Source of the DNA: Axinella damicornis
Taxonomy: Eukaryota > Porifera > Demospongiae > Axinellida > Axinellidae
Assembly: GCA_963931865.1 (NCBI GenBank)
Contig: OZ007514.1
Location: 11,023,478-11,087,477 of the forward strand
Direction of reading: 5' to 3'
Length of the DNA stretch: 64,000 nt
The notes under the pieces were generated by a model. It made no database searches. It had not been told where the DNA came from and worked only from the letters and a program-made list of their open reading frames with translations. Positions 32,501 through 44,900 of the stretch are shown here, in pieces. How positions within the stretch are numbered: position 1 is the first letter of the stretch; each line of letters begins with the position of its first letter. The translations under genes and the position numbers were made by a program.

Positions 32501-34427
32501 GCAGTTGCAATTGTGTGCCTATTGATCTTCATCAGGATAAAGCTTAAGAGCAGACACTTCACCAGGTGACTCACATGCATTGTACAGTGCATCCTCTTCG
32601 TTGTCTTCAAATCGTTGTTAAAATTTAATAACAGCTTTTGTGAGAGGAGGCAAGAGATATATTACAAGTATGAATCACCATGCAAAATGTTTACAATCTA
32701 AAGTTGATAACTGACTTAGCCTCATTCCAAGTGCAGCCAAAAATGTTACGGGCCTGGGAACGAGGATACATAACTACTGAAGCATTTTGTATTTCCACTT
32801 GTGCTTCATACTACTACTCAGTCAAAGGCATATGCTGCCTGGTATATGATGAATATGAGCTGCTTGTCATGGGAGAGTCATTAGAAGGCACATGAACACA
32901 GGCTACACGATTGACCAACACATCTCCTATGTCAAACAAGTGCTGCTAAAGGCTACAGTTATTAGACTTGTCTCCAGACCGTGCATATGAGGGTCTGGGA
33001 ATGAGACCTACAGTTACTTACAACGTATACAGCCAAATATCTACAGCCAGCCAGTTTTTCATAGATAGCTACCTCTGCTCTACTGATCAACCCTTGTATA
33101 TAAACCTGTACCAGACAGAAGCACAGAGCGTGCAGTTTAATGGTGATTGAACTGCAGTGCATATCATTGTAAATGAAATTTACATCTCTCTTTCGTAGGC
33201 CCAAAATACTGCGTGATAACAAAGTAAGTGCTGACACTTTGTCAATTGGATTTATAGCAGGGCCAGGGGAAGCACTCTGGGCATGGCAGGACTAATAATT
33301 TCGATTTCTTTTGTAATGCAGGAAGTTAAGATAATCATTCTGGTGCCGAGCAGCTCTCTGCAAAGGGGTCTGGAGAGCTCTTGCCTCCCTCATGGCCTTA
33401 GTTCATGTTAGCGTGCAGAACAGTTCTCTCACAGTGAGAAACTGCTTATTGCATTAATACATGTGCATGAAGCTGAGAAATTAGGCACAGAAGCAGAAAG
33501 CAGCAGTATATACAGTGCAAAAGTGTATATTTGCTGAAAATGCTGGCAAACATTTTCCTCGTCATCAGTTGCTTCGCAGCCTCTGCATGCGGACTGTGTG
33601 GAGGTACAAAACGCTTCCCATGACCCTTTGCAGGGACCAGTGAATTTTCCCAACAGTTAGATAATAATTTTCTCTGAGTTTGAGATGCTAATGGTATTGC
33701 ACCTTCAATGATTCTGTTTCTTCTCGTGCAGATAGATGACAGTTTTCGTCCAGTGGAATCACTGATACAAAGTAGACGGATATCAGAATCGAGGGATACC
33801 GTTCTTTGCCCACTCAACAAGTACGATCATTTGGAGAATGAAAACACTTCCAGAGGTTACGTACAACTTTCTTCTCCAGATGATATCAATGATGAAATTG
33901 ATGACACATCTAGATCTTTCATTGGTACTGTCAGCCAGCCTACGAATCCAAACATACTTGTGCCTCCAGATGAACACCGTGGGTCTGCTAATGTTACAAA
34001 TATGAACGTTCTTGTGGAAACTCAGTTGACTGCCGAGGGGGAGGGGGGTGAGGTGCAGTGGACTGCAGAGGGGGAGGGGGGTAAGGTGCCGGTGGCAACA
34101 GGGACAGTGAAGGAAGCGCCCCAAACAGACGAGGAGGAGGAGGAGAGAAGAAAAGAGACTTCCAACGACGAACCAAGTTACGATAAAGCGGACAATGATA
34201 CGTATGAGTCACTTGAATCCAAAATGCCACAGGATGAATTTCCTACCAATGAATTAGACCCCACTTCCTCCGATAATGATCTCTCTATGTCGTTCTATAC
34301 ATATGGTTTCTACCCGCATTCTGCACAGGCCAACACTTCCACAACCAGTGGGTACATTAGTGACGCAAACGCAATGTGGAATGGAAATGCTATTCTTCTG
34401 AGCACAAGTAAGGAGTCCGAAGTGTAA
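29540..34427 (+). CDS. Type I single-pass receptor-like protein C1
   Basis: Exons: 29540-29657, 29823-29956, 30288-30465, 31136-31276, 32454-32565, 33199-33223, 33732-34427; 1404 nt, 467 aa; phases 1,0,1,1,2,0. Residues 1-25 are a signal peptide (LFTAVFFLSGVVNVL). The ectodomain (about 40-143) has VNIQATCYPDGSV, LQIEYQCYN, VQPWEDATSCIISGCY and YRIPNSTC, with paired Cys and N-glycosylation sites. Residues 144-190 are a Ser/Thr/Pro stalk. The TM is about 193-217 (VAVVPIIAVAIVCLLIFI), followed by basic residues. The 231-residue tail is acidic, with NILVPPDE, a doubled TAEGEGGEV motif, YESLE and SGYISD. Paralogues: unit 2 copy, D2, E. The fold is unrecognised; an Ig- or FN3-like sandwich is possible. 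I infer a surface receptor or adhesion role. Confidence 0.8.
30180..30262. repeat. CA-rich microsatellite
   Basis: Imperfect ACACAATACACACC repeats lie just upstream of C1 exon 3. The unit 2 counterpart (42570-42640) has a different repeat number. Confidence 0.8.
31933..32066. repeat. 54-bp tandem repeat in C1 intron 4
   Basis: Two full units and a partial start AGCCCCTCCCACTTCAACTG at 31933, 31987 and 32041. The sequence is kin to the 49-bp array at 56-57 kb (AGCCCCTCCCCCTTCAG). Unit 2 has fewer copies (44370-44450). Confidence 0.8.
32113..32420. mobile_element. MITE family B copy, abutting the C1 TM exon
   Basis: CAGGAAAACTGTATATCATA at the left; the right end is the complement of CAGGGAAAATTACATGTAAA then TACGGTTCTGGACAGGCAC. 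The right end lies 33 bp before the TM exon acceptor, so the intron's 3' end is close to the element. Confidence 0.75.
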
Positions 34428-34984
34428 TCTCTATACAGAGCTGTAGTGTGTATATTCATCCAGATTTTTCAATGTGATTGTGAATGTACAGTTTGTTTAC
34501 CTTCAATGTGAATATAATTGCATGCTGTTTGAAGTTAAGTAGCCATGTGTTTGGCATCCGTATTCATTATACTTTCAAGTTGGCTAGCAACCCACGTATA
34601 ATTGTAAACACGGCAATTTTTTTTTTAATGCATTAATGAGCCATAATTGTTTGCACGCAGATCAGCAGTGGGAATTGTCCAAAAGGCAAAGAAGGGAGCC
34701 TGGCTGAACGCCCACTCAAACACTACCTAATTAAGTAGAATAATTATACTTCCGGTGAAACAAAAAGCCCCGCCTCTACCAGCATGGAGCTGTGTCAATG
34801 CTAATCTGAACGCTAAATTACCTGCAATGTAGCTAGTTGAGGACTCCACCGGTGCTGCAGTGTGGCAGTGGACGGAAGTTTTGTTTCACGAGGGGGAGAC
34901 CGAAAGAGATTAAATAGCCGCAGGAGTCAACTCGACTAACAGTTGTATTCGGATCAGCTGGACTGGTACCCGGACCCCTGCAGT

Positions 34985-35442
34985 ATGTGTGAATGTGGCC
35001 GCCTGTTCTCCTCGGCTCTTCTGACTGCACATGCTCTAGTTATCATGTCAGGAGAGGTGAAAGGGGTGTCGGTCGATTGTGACAGGGATGTGACAAGTGG
35101 CTGTAAGTTATCAGCTGTTTTCATAGCTCTGCAATGGTAGCTAGCAGTTGCGAGGTGAAACGTTGGAGGGAGGAGCTTGGTGGTCACAGTTGCATTCTGA
35201 TAACCCCCTCGATATTTTACTCTTGCATGAATGCAAATTTATGCAAAATATACTTCTGTGATAAGATATATCTGACTGTGCATGTATCCTCTGCTTCATG
35301 ATCAGCTGGCGGTGGGGTGCTTGTGCAAGCCGCCTGCTACCCAAACGGGACAGTGAGCTACAGCTGGAATTCAGATCCAAGCACGTGGCATTTGTTGGTG
35401 GAGTACCAGTGCTACAATAATGGTAGCACACACGAGCAAACG
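34985..35442 (+). pseudogene. Receptor paralogue D1, 5' exons only
   Basis: Exon 1 (34985-35102; MCECGRLFSSALLTAHALVI, signal peptide) leaves in phase 1. Exon 2 (35306-35442; GVLVQAACYPNGTVSYSW to STHEQT) leaves in phase 0. This matches D2 exons 1 and 2, apart from a 2-codon length difference in the signal peptide. The remaining five exons are absent because the duplication junction at 36855 cuts the gene in intron 2. It could still be transcribed and could splice in phase 0 to the C2 exon at 37711. Otherwise it is a truncated copy. Confidence 0.75.
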
Positions 35443-35462
35443 GTGAGCTTACATGTACTTAT

Positions 35463-35983
35463 CGGTGGCGGATTTAGGGGGGGGGGGGGGGGGGGGGGTA
35501 AGGGGGGTGCAAATGCACCCCCCTTTGGCGGCACATAAATGATTATGCAGCAACAACAACCAGGGCTAGGCTGAGGCACAGTTACACACTCACGTATCAG
35601 TTCCTTACTGATCTTCAGACGTTTGACTAGGCCTAGAGTTGCTTCGGTTCTGACTTCCAGCTAGTTTAATAAACTTGCAACTCAGTTAGCTAGCTACCGT
35701 ACCGTCTATGTACGTAGGCTAGGCTAGGTAGGTAGCTAAACATTTTTTGTACGTCGAGAGCAAGAACGCATTGCGAGAGTCGTGCAGACGGTCACGGATT
35801 GCACGGAAACCAGAGAGCAGTGGCAGTGCAGTGCAAAACACGAAGATGCTATGACAGCCCATCCAGGCAAGTGGAAAATGACCGTGAAAAAAATTTTCCA
35901 CGCTTCGCGCGGAAGACAGATCGGCACTTTGCGCCTCTGTTCACCACTGAACCCCCCTTTCCAAATTTCTAGATCCGCCACTG
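35463..35983. mobile_element. hAT-like MITE, 521 bp, unit 1 only
   Basis: The left end CGGTGGCGGATTTAGG matches the complement of the right end, CAGTGGCGGATCTAG. The flanks repeat CTTAT (35458-35462, 35984-35988). Unit 2 shows the empty site at about 48802, so the insertion followed the duplication, or was lost cleanly. It contains a long G run, 35479-35498. Confidence 0.85.
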
Positions 35984-36040
35984 CTTATTACTGCAGTGCT
36001 TTGCAAAGGTGCAATATCTCATGCAGTCATAAACCCATCA

Positions 36041-36355
36041 CAGGAGAAACCACTTGAAGATACGGACTAGACAGGCACCTTAACCATCAGAGCTTCTCCG
36101 TATCCACACTGTGTGTGCGCATGCGCATCGAGTCTGTGATGGGACCATTTGAAGTTTCGTACTTGGCTTTTTCAGCGATTCTCCCATGTAGAGGAGTGCC
36201 CGCAGGTGTGGTCTATGCAGGAAGTAGCGTAGTATACTCAGAAGTTGAAGTGGCCCACGACGGACTCGAACAGCGTGTGGACGGTGCAATCACAGAGCAA
36301 CTTTGACGACGATGACGGGGCCCGTCCATTCCCGTATCTACAACTAGTTTCTCCT
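36041..36355. mobile_element. MITE family B, 315 bp
   Basis: CAGGAGAAACCACTTGAAGA then TACGGACTAG at the left; CCCGTATCTACAACTAG then TTTCTCCTG at the right. This is the clearest copy of the family. Its duplicate in unit 2 is 48849-49161. Confidence 0.85.
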
Positions 36356-36360
36356 GTGCA

Positions 36361-36855
36361 TTGACAAGCACGAGTACTGCACAAAATGGTGCCGCACAGC
36401 TACTGTGTAAGCTAAGTGTGGCGTTGCCTGCCATAAAATATGGATCCTATTTTCTGTTCGGTGTGGTTGTGGAGTTCACCATTTTTGTCTTTCTGCATAG
36501 CCGTCATTGCTCGCTTCGACAGTTGTTGGCAATGTGCTTTAATTTGGTCAAGCAATCTGTTGCAGGTTGTGTAGCTCTGTGTTCTACATCAAGGTGAAAC
36601 TGAAACATCATCAGGCTGTGAGTAGTGTGGCCATTGAGGATCACCCACCCACTGGGAGTTTGCATCAAGTTACAAATGGAGGTGCAGTCCACCTCTTGTT
36701 GCAATGGGATAGTCTTAATACAGCATGCTCTGCTTGAATATTTTCAGAGGCCATGCACCTGGCTGACCCCTGACTGCATGCCTTGGACTGAAGCCATGTG
36801 CTGTAGCCTGCATGCTGCAATTATAACTGTGGGTGGGATCAAACAGTGAATTTAG
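36361..36855 (+). other. Open frame with a hydrophobic segment, then junction
   Basis: A 78-codon frame (36361-36597) directly after the MITE contains YGSYFLFGVVVEFTIFVFLH, a possible TM helix. Unit 2 has the same frame (49166-49402). No splice partner fits convincingly, so it may be chance. The duplication junction is at 36855/36856. Confidence 0.25.
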
Positions 36856-36856
36856 G

Positions 36857-37287
36857 ACCAACTGGGTGCAGATGAATTCATCGGTGGTATTCGTGTTGGA
36901 CCGAATCCCAACCGCGTAAGAACCCCTGAGCATTGGATGGACTCCAAAGATAGAGAAATATCTCACTGGGAGGCCATGCTGAGTAACGCAGGAGAGTGGG
37001 TAGAGGAGTGGCACATTCTCAGACCCTCCATGAATCCTCTGGCAGACCATGCAGCTGTGCCGTTGTCACCAGACAGGAGTCGAGCCCATCTGAAGGCTAC
37101 ACAAGCTAAGGGGATATCTCCAGAACAAGAACACTCAGATGAGACTGCTGACATCATCACCCCACTTGCATCCCCCTCGCACAACTCAATCATTACCGCC
37201 AAAGGCAAGGATCTGCCCACAAAGCATCAGAGCCAACCTTTAGGCAACACTCTACCTATAAATGCCCCTAGACGATCAGGCAGATGA
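36857..37287 (+). pseudogene. C2B-exon fragment of the SYTL gene
   Basis: The exon 6 copy starts mid-domain at DQLGADEFIGG and has no start codon or upstream exons. A 12-nt insertion repeating ATGATCAGGCAG near 37279 creates a TGA at 37285-37287, upstream of the original C-terminus. It is non-functional unless read from an upstream fusion transcript. Confidence 0.85.
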
Positions 37288-37710
37288 TCAGGCAGTCTAC
37301 AGCCAAATTCAACCAGACATCCTCCAACATCCAGCAAGGTCAGGAAGTAGCTTATGTAGCTACTTTGGCAGCATATGCAAGGAGAAACATTACGGTAACC
37401 TTTTTGAAGATATCACACGGTGAATTTGAACGACGGCTGTGCAGTTGTCAGATTTGAACTAATTATGTCATTGAGTCATTGGTTATAATAATTAGTATGT
37501 GGCTTTTCAGATACTAGACCTATGGCCTGCTTACAAGTAGGCCAAGCTAGACGTTCCCACTACAATGACAGCTAATGCATTCAACACAGATGTGGAACTA
37601 GGATGCAGTGATATAACTGTGTCTATACATACCTGTGTAATTGAATCTTCATACGCACATGCATGCATTGCAGTTACATGATTGAAACGTGCAATCTTTC
37701 TCTCTCACAG

Positions 37711-40700
37711 ACGCACACGTCCCCTGCTCACACAATGCACACATACCCACGCACAAAGATGAAACGGGCTGACAGTGTGTCCAGTGTGGGAAGTTTGACC
37801 TCACTCTCACGCCGAACCCGAGGAGATTACGACATCACTGGGGACATACTACTAGGCATAGAGTACAAACGAAAACAGCTGCTGATCCACGTGAAGAAAG
37901 CAAAGGGACTGGCATCACCAGACACAAAGGGCTCCATAAACTCCTACGTCAAGATCTACCTTCTCCCAGACCGGAGCAAGCACTCCAAGAGAAAAACCGA
38001 CGTTAAGAAGAAGACATTCAATCCTGTGTACAGTGAGACACTGAAGGTAAGGGGTTGCAGCCAATATAGTCCCAATTGTGGAGTTACTTCAGTTTGACTT
38101 TGAAACGTCACCCCCAGGACAATCTATGCTTTGAATAAGATCTGGAAGGTTGCATGTACTTGCAAAACTATCACATGCAAATTCCAGTAGCTATTGTTTA
38201 ATGCACAGCAGTGTAGCGAGAGCACATGACTCCCAGGACTTGCTGAAGGTGGTCTATGTATTCTCCTTTTCTCTCTCCTTCAGTATCAAGTTCCTAGGGA
38301 GGAACTAACAACACGAGTCATCTGGTTGACGGTGTGGGATCACGATTCTTTCAGTACAAGCAGGTTCTTGGGTGAACTTTGCCTCTCCCCCTCTTCCCTC
38401 AATCTCAGTGACTCCACCCCCCAGTGGTACAAGCTGCAAGACTATGCAGAGCCTGCTAGGGTCCCTCCCTCCACTCGAACCTCCTCGTCATCGAAGCCAC
38501 TGGCGAGGGGGGCTGCCTCTCCCCTCAAAACTGCAGACCCACGGAAGACGCTACTCAGAGAGGAGATACCAGTGGAGGTTAAGAGGAGCAGAGCTGCGAC
38601 CACTCCTCTCAGAGCCGTGACGCAACCCACACAGCAGAGGAGGCTACTAGCAGAGGAGATGCCAGCAAATGCTAAGGGTAAAGGAGCCTTAGGAAAGCTT
38701 CTGCTCTTTGTGAGTGACCTAGAGCTGCATATGACATTAAAATGAATTTCCATTCACAGAATTACGTATTCTGAAGGAACCCATTTCACGTGCCAATGTG
38801 AACTTGAAGGATGATCGATCGACAGCCAAACTGAAGTCCCAACCTCCTGGCAAACAACAATTGGTTCAAAAGCGGGCCTCAGTTACTGGATCAGATATCA
38901 GATCCACAGGTACACTGTGTTTTGCATCATGCGATCTCTCACACTAGATTCACTAAATGCTTGTGTGTCAATGGATGCATATGATGGATGTGACTGTGAC
39001 ATCTTTTCCCCTGTAGAATACTTACGTGGCTTTGAAACATTTGCTGAAACAAGTTTCATCATTTCCCAAGGCTGCTCTCGCAGTTTCGAATGGCAGGGAT
39101 GCGGTCTCAAGCTGCACATCCCAGAGGGGTCGGTGCCAGCAGAGCACAAAGAATGCAGGATTGATGCCAGAGCTGGTTTTTCTGGACAATTTACTTTCCC
39201 AGACGATTCACAGCTGGTCAGCTGTGTGTACTGGCTCTCCTGCTCTCACAAATTCTTGACTCCCGTTACACTCGAAATCCAGCACTGCACATCTCTTCAC
39301 GACCCTTCCCGGTTTTCAAGCCTCCAGTTTGTTGCTGCCAAGTCTTCTGAGCCGGAACTGCCATACCAATTCAGAGCACTCGACAAAGGAACGTTCTCAC
39401 CACATAGTACCTACGGCAGCATACAAGTCTCCCAGTTCTCCTTCTTTGGGATAATCAGTGATAAAGCGCACCGTAAACTCCGGTTGTTAAGCGCACCCTG
39501 CTGTTAGGCGCATAACATTTATTAAGCGTATACTTCCTTCCTGGTACTGGGCATCATTTATTTAGCGCATGCGCTTTAAATAGATATCGAAACCGGATGT
39601 CAAAAAGTAAACGTGTGAATCTAGAGCTGTGTGGAAGAGTGATCGAGCCAGAGACAGAGTGAACTATGTCATCGAGGGTCTAAGGAACTTGCCACCATGA
39701 TTCAGGAAGTGCCAAAACAATCGCGAAAGCTCCCTAGGCACATGCCCAACTACACTTCTGTCTGCCTTTAGTAGAGCAACCGCGCGTCGGTCATGACTGT
39801 TTCCAGGTTCTTGGCAGAAGAATCTCGCCTAGTCGTGGAGTCCATATCTCCTTGAAGACATGATGGCCACGAATTACACTCTCGTGGAGCAGGATGGAAT
39901 CTTCGGGTACTTCGCCAACGCTCACCATCTCCCTTCGATCGTAGCTAGCTACCTCTTCGATCTTTGACACGACTGCAATATTAGCTGCGCTGGCTGTCTT
40001 AGTCACGTGTTGGGCGTGTCCTAGTCACGTGTTGGGCGTGGCTTCAATAATTGTATCCCTTATAAGCGCACGTTCTCTGTTAGGCGCATGTTTCCTTACC
40101 ACTTAGACTCATAAGCGCATACGCTTAACAACCGGAGTTTACGGTATCAGAGGAGCCGGTGCTACTGTGGCCACTTGCACTATACTCGGAAGGGATCTAA
40201 TAAGTGGCATGTGGACTTTCTAATCACATGGAATTTGCCAGCATACCTGAAGGTTAGTTATGTACTAGGATTACCGATACCGATCGATGCCACTATACCG
40301 TAAAACTATGCAGCAAGCCTCACCTTCATCGTCAGCATTCACCAAGAACCATCATTGATTGTCAGTCTCATGTCATAGGGCAATTAAATCATTAGTACCA
40401 CAGATCGAATTCGATTCCCAATACCTCACCACTGGCTGGTATCAATACCTGGACCGATACCGATACTGCCGATATCAGTATTGGTGGATCAGCCTACATA
40501 TTCCATTATCAGAAGTTGAAGTATCGGTAAAACTTTGTATCAGTGGAACAATTGTTTACATGTTGTGCGTAGCTCTGCATGCGAACTAACTTATTTCTAG
40601 TACATTGTAGTACAACCTCTGTGTGATGTTGCAGGCAGTCCAGGGCGCACATTCCAGTTTAGCTGCACCTGCAGACCTTTAGTTCGAGGTTCAGTTCGAA

Positions 40701-41572
40701 GGTGACTCCATCTCCTTGGAACTTCCCGAGGACGGTGTTGCCTTGCAGAATGGATGGACAATCAGGCCTCTGGGACCTCTTGCAGTGAGTGTGTAATGCA
40801 TACATGATTATTAAATGCCTATTGGATTTTGTTTAATATTGAGAGGTATATGCATTGTTTCAATTAGATCTCAAAGCAGCAAGTAGATGAATTCAATCCT
40901 GGGAAGCAAGCTCCCTGCTGCCGGCTACAGGTGAAACTCAGGGATGATGCACGACCAGCTGAGCTGGAGCACAAAGTGAAACTACTGGGGGCTAAAACCG
41001 GCTTCAATTTCTTCACTGTTGCCTGCACCCCTGAGGGTGAGTTAACACAAAAGAAATTAGCAGGCACATCGCCAGGATTTCCAGAAGGGGGGTTCAGTTG
41101 TGGGACCAAGTGGTGGTTATGGGGCGAGGGTGCGGGAGGGGTGTTTGCACTGAAGCTCAGGGAATATACGTTTAATTCCTTAGCCCTGATGATAACGGGA
41201 ATTATCAACATTGACGGATACAATGCCACACCATACTTTACTATATAGGCTCCAGCATTGTGGTAGCAGCAGGGACTCGTTCGTGTACAGTGAAGGTTAA
41301 TTTTGTGAGTTAGATAGAGAATTCTGTTCGATCCGGTCTGACCAAGATTATTTTATGACAGTGGATGGGCTTCATGTAAAAACTTGAAGGAGCAGAGTGG
41401 AGCGGAATTGTTGCATGCAGTGGTCATATGACTAACCTGTAAATAATAGTAATCACGAGAAACTAAAACCATGAGGTCAAACCTATACTACAGTATGTTT
41501 TTGTTTGGAAATGTTGCAGGTGGTGCTTCACCAACAGTGGTTCCTCCCCCCGGCAGCTCAACAGCCCAGTGA
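37711..41572 (+). pseudogene. Broken unit 2 copy of the C2-ZU5 gene
   Basis: The exons are in the same order: 37711-38046 (ATG 37735), 38284-38677, 38760-38909, 39017-39467 interrupted and resumed 40145-40253, 40635-40784, 40868-41036, 41520-41572. A 677-bp element splits the ZU5 exon, and reading through it gives a stop at 39505-39507. Exon 5 has CAG to TAG at 40680-40682. The first three exons remain open, so a truncated product with C2 and the start of ZU5 is conceivable. Splice sites are otherwise conserved, and the last-exon acceptor is better here than in unit 1. Confidence 0.85.
39468..40144. mobile_element. TIR element inserted in the ZU5 exon, 677 bp
   Basis: CCGTAAACTCCGGTTGTTAA then GCG at the left and its complement at the right; subterminal GCGCATAA/TTATGCGC-like repeats recur inside. 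The empty site is in unit 1 (GATAAAGTGTATCAGAGG). The flanks fit a TA target with the left TA changed to CA. The minus-strand frame 39791-40006 reads HESVIRGHHVFKEIWTPRLG, like the start of a HIRAN-like domain, so the element seems to carry a captured host fragment. Confidence 0.85.
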
Positions 41573-41927
41573 CCTGATCCTCAGAAACATCGAAGTTTGA
41601 ACTAATCTGTAGCACCTAAACTGAGCATTATATGTTCAGATGATTTGACATGTACAATTCTTTTCTAATATTCTTGGAATTTACCCTCGTCACATGTCCC
41701 ACCATTACAATGTGAAACCATTGCAACTGTATTGCAAGCAACAATAAGCCAGGCGGGGCGGCTGGGATTTATTCATGATTATACCGTTTGACGGCAATCA
41801 CGCGATGAGCTCGATAACAAGACCCACCCCCTAAATCGGTGTTTGAAAGCAGGTAAACTTCTGCTAAAACAAAGAGAGGGCGGCTGACACAGTGTATTTG
41901 GATCGCCGTTGGTGTTGGAGCTGCAGT

Positions 41928-44900
41928 ATGTGCACCTATGACCGTGAACGCGCGCTTGTCACAGCTGTATTTTTCTTGTCTGGAGTGGTGAACGTGTTGC
42001 CTTTCTGGGAACGGTGTGAGGACCGATTGGAATCGACAGCCGTCGGTAAATTCTCATTGTGTAGCTACATTAACCCTCTGCATTGCTGCGTATTGAAGAG
42101 ATTCAGTTCACCCTTGATAATATTGCAGCTGCACAATCATAGCAATTCAATCAAGGCATATAGACTACGCAGTCTGCCTCACTGTGAACAATATTTGACC
42201 CCCTTTGTAGTTGGGCATTGGGTGAATATACAGGCCACCTGCTATCCAGATGGCAGTGTGAGGTGCAACTGGACTTCCGATCAGCGCACTGAACACCTTC
42301 AAATTGAATACCAGTGCTATAATGCTACTGGCGACCAAGAAACGGTGAGATCAGTTTGTTGTTATAAAATTATAGCTAATAGAGACAATGCGGGACAGGT
42401 GTAGCTATGTATATAGATATATATACACATGTAATATTATGTACTCAACATAACCTCCATGTGGACCCTCTGAAGTGTAAGGACTGAATACAAGGTCCTG
42501 AATGATTGGTTTCCCTGTATACGAACCTCTGAGAAAAGACAGCCCGGATATCATGTCCTCTATTGACTGTACACACCAGCACACAATACACACCAGCACA
42601 CAATACACACCAGCACACAATACACACCTGCATACACGCACACAATCATGCACTCACACTCAACATACTACAGCCAAACCCACTTCAATCGTTGGTGAAC
42701 TGGACAGACTTCCTGAGTCTCAGCAGGCCACTGATCGTGCAACAGTGGGAGGATGCAACGTCATGTATTATATCAGGATGTTACGAGACTGGGATTCATA
42801 TGGGTTACAGTGTATACCGGATACCAAACTCTACCTGCTCTATATACAGAGGTGAGGAGACACCTGTTGCGGCCATTGAAAGAACCAGAATGCATGGCTC
42901 TGCATCTGGAGCTTCAGCCAGATTCACAAATCATACTGGCGGTGTGTAGTGGACATGCACGAATGCATGAATCACACATGATAGCTACGTGCAGTACGAA
43001 AGTTGCTGATGCATGCCATCCTAGCTTTTCTTGAAAGCCTCATTAGAAATGCCTTCAGCGGAATAAAACTAACTCTGAAATTGTATGGCCATGGCTGCAT
43101 GCAGATAAGAATGAAGCACTGCATAGTACCATGAGTTCTGAGATTTTGCAATGTGCTGTTGGATTTCAAATGGCAATGTCTCCATGTCTAACTAGCAAGG
43201 ATGGATATTCTGTTATCAATAATCCTGAAAAAATATGCACTTCGGTGTGCCCTATCTGCTATAGTGTATCATAAGCTCCTATTGATGCAAAAGTTTCAGT
43301 TTATAAGTATGCTCTTGGGAAACATTTGCACTGTCCATGGCGAGGGAGTGGCAGCAGCCCGCGCTGCAGTGCTCCTCATCATGAGCTCAATGCAATGGGC
43401 AGCATGCACATACAGGGTGGTATGAGTGTAATTGTACAGCCTATAAAAAAAATATGCTTCAGACTCGACTGGTGAATACTATTCACTATCATCATCATGA
43501 CGGTGCATCTTCTCCCCTTCAGTCACAACATCAGCTGCATCACTTATCATGAGCAGCTCCCCAAGCATTCCAATGGTTTCCACATCCCTGACTCTTTTAC
43601 AACAGTCTCCCATGGTGTCACCTACTGTACGGCCATACACAGACCATACAGCTGCGACAACAGGTTAGATAGCATGCACTACGTAACCCAAAACCAATCC
43701 AAGCAAACTGAACATTTTGGTCAGTACGTCATATGACCAAACAGCCCCAATAAAAATAATTAATGCTAGTGATAGTGAACGTGAATAATTAATGTACTGA
43801 CTTGCTTAGGAGTCATACATTTGTTGCTTTGCCTCATGCATTTGAGAATACCACAGACCAATTATCTAACTTAACTTGTCACTGCAGTATAATCGTAGTT
43901 GTATATAACAGAGATGTTAACATGAATCACCTTGTGACATACTAGCTGTCATGTTTGCACACAACAGGATCTTACGGGCCAGTGTCAAAGGGAGTGTCAA
44001 AATAATAGCCCTACCAATTTAGGAATATTGTTGGAGAAATTAAGTCTACCCTAACTGACTTTAAACTTAAGTAGTCCCAGGCCCTAGTCACTATATTTCA
44101 GCTTTGCTGCATTAGCACTTGACTGGTTGCCCTAGGTTACATAAGTGGGTACAAAATATTTTGGAACTGTCATTCATAGCTGCTCGGTTCCTCTTTGTAC
44201 CCTGCAGCTGTTATCACAGATGAATAATCAACTGACACCTTATCGTCCTTTTTGAATTCCCAGAAGGAATGCATATCACCAGGCAGCCATGATGCAGCAC
44301 ATCACATTTTTAAAAAATCATAGTCTGGATTCCAGAGCTGCTATGTATGTAAATGCATATACATTCATAGCCCCTCCCACTTCAACTGCTGGTTATGTGT
44401 ATGAGTGGCTCTTCCCCACTTGAGAGGTGCCCCTCCCCCTTCAGTTGTGCAGCCCATATCCATTAAAAGCAAAGCACTCATTGCTCTCAGCTAGATTCAC
44501 AGTTAACTTGTGGTCGTATATTAGCAGCTGTTTGGCAGATGAGCTGACCAGCAGGTCAATGTGGGTGTCTAGTCTATATGTGACTAAGTTAGCTACTCCT
44601 CATGCTGTTCTATTATCATTATGATCAGCGCCAACCCACCTGATTCTAGTGATTGGGGTATGAGAGTGAGGGATCCATCCCTCACCTGGCCCAGCACTGA
44701 TCACGCCAACTCCAACATGTGGAACTGGCGGAGGTGGTTGAGGTTTATATGTGTAATAGGGTGGGCCCAATGGGAGGGGTTAGAACCGCCACCTGCTTCT
44801 TGCTGCTTGAGGCAATGACTTCGCACCTTGTGCTCACTGTTCCCGGTGCGCATGCGTGCAATCATTCAAGCTCCTCCCACCGTTAACTCCATGTAACTTA

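Larger units (their letters stand above)
24329..36855. repeat. Tandem segmental duplication, unit 1 (12.5 kb)
   Basis: Collinear with 36856-49661 in direct orientation. It starts inside the C2B exon of the SYTL gene (GACCAACTGGGTGCAG) and ends in the intron after D1 exon 2. Coding parts differ by a few percent by eye; introns differ by several element-sized indels. Unit-1-only segments are 28224-29012 and the MITE 35463-35983. Confidence 0.93.
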
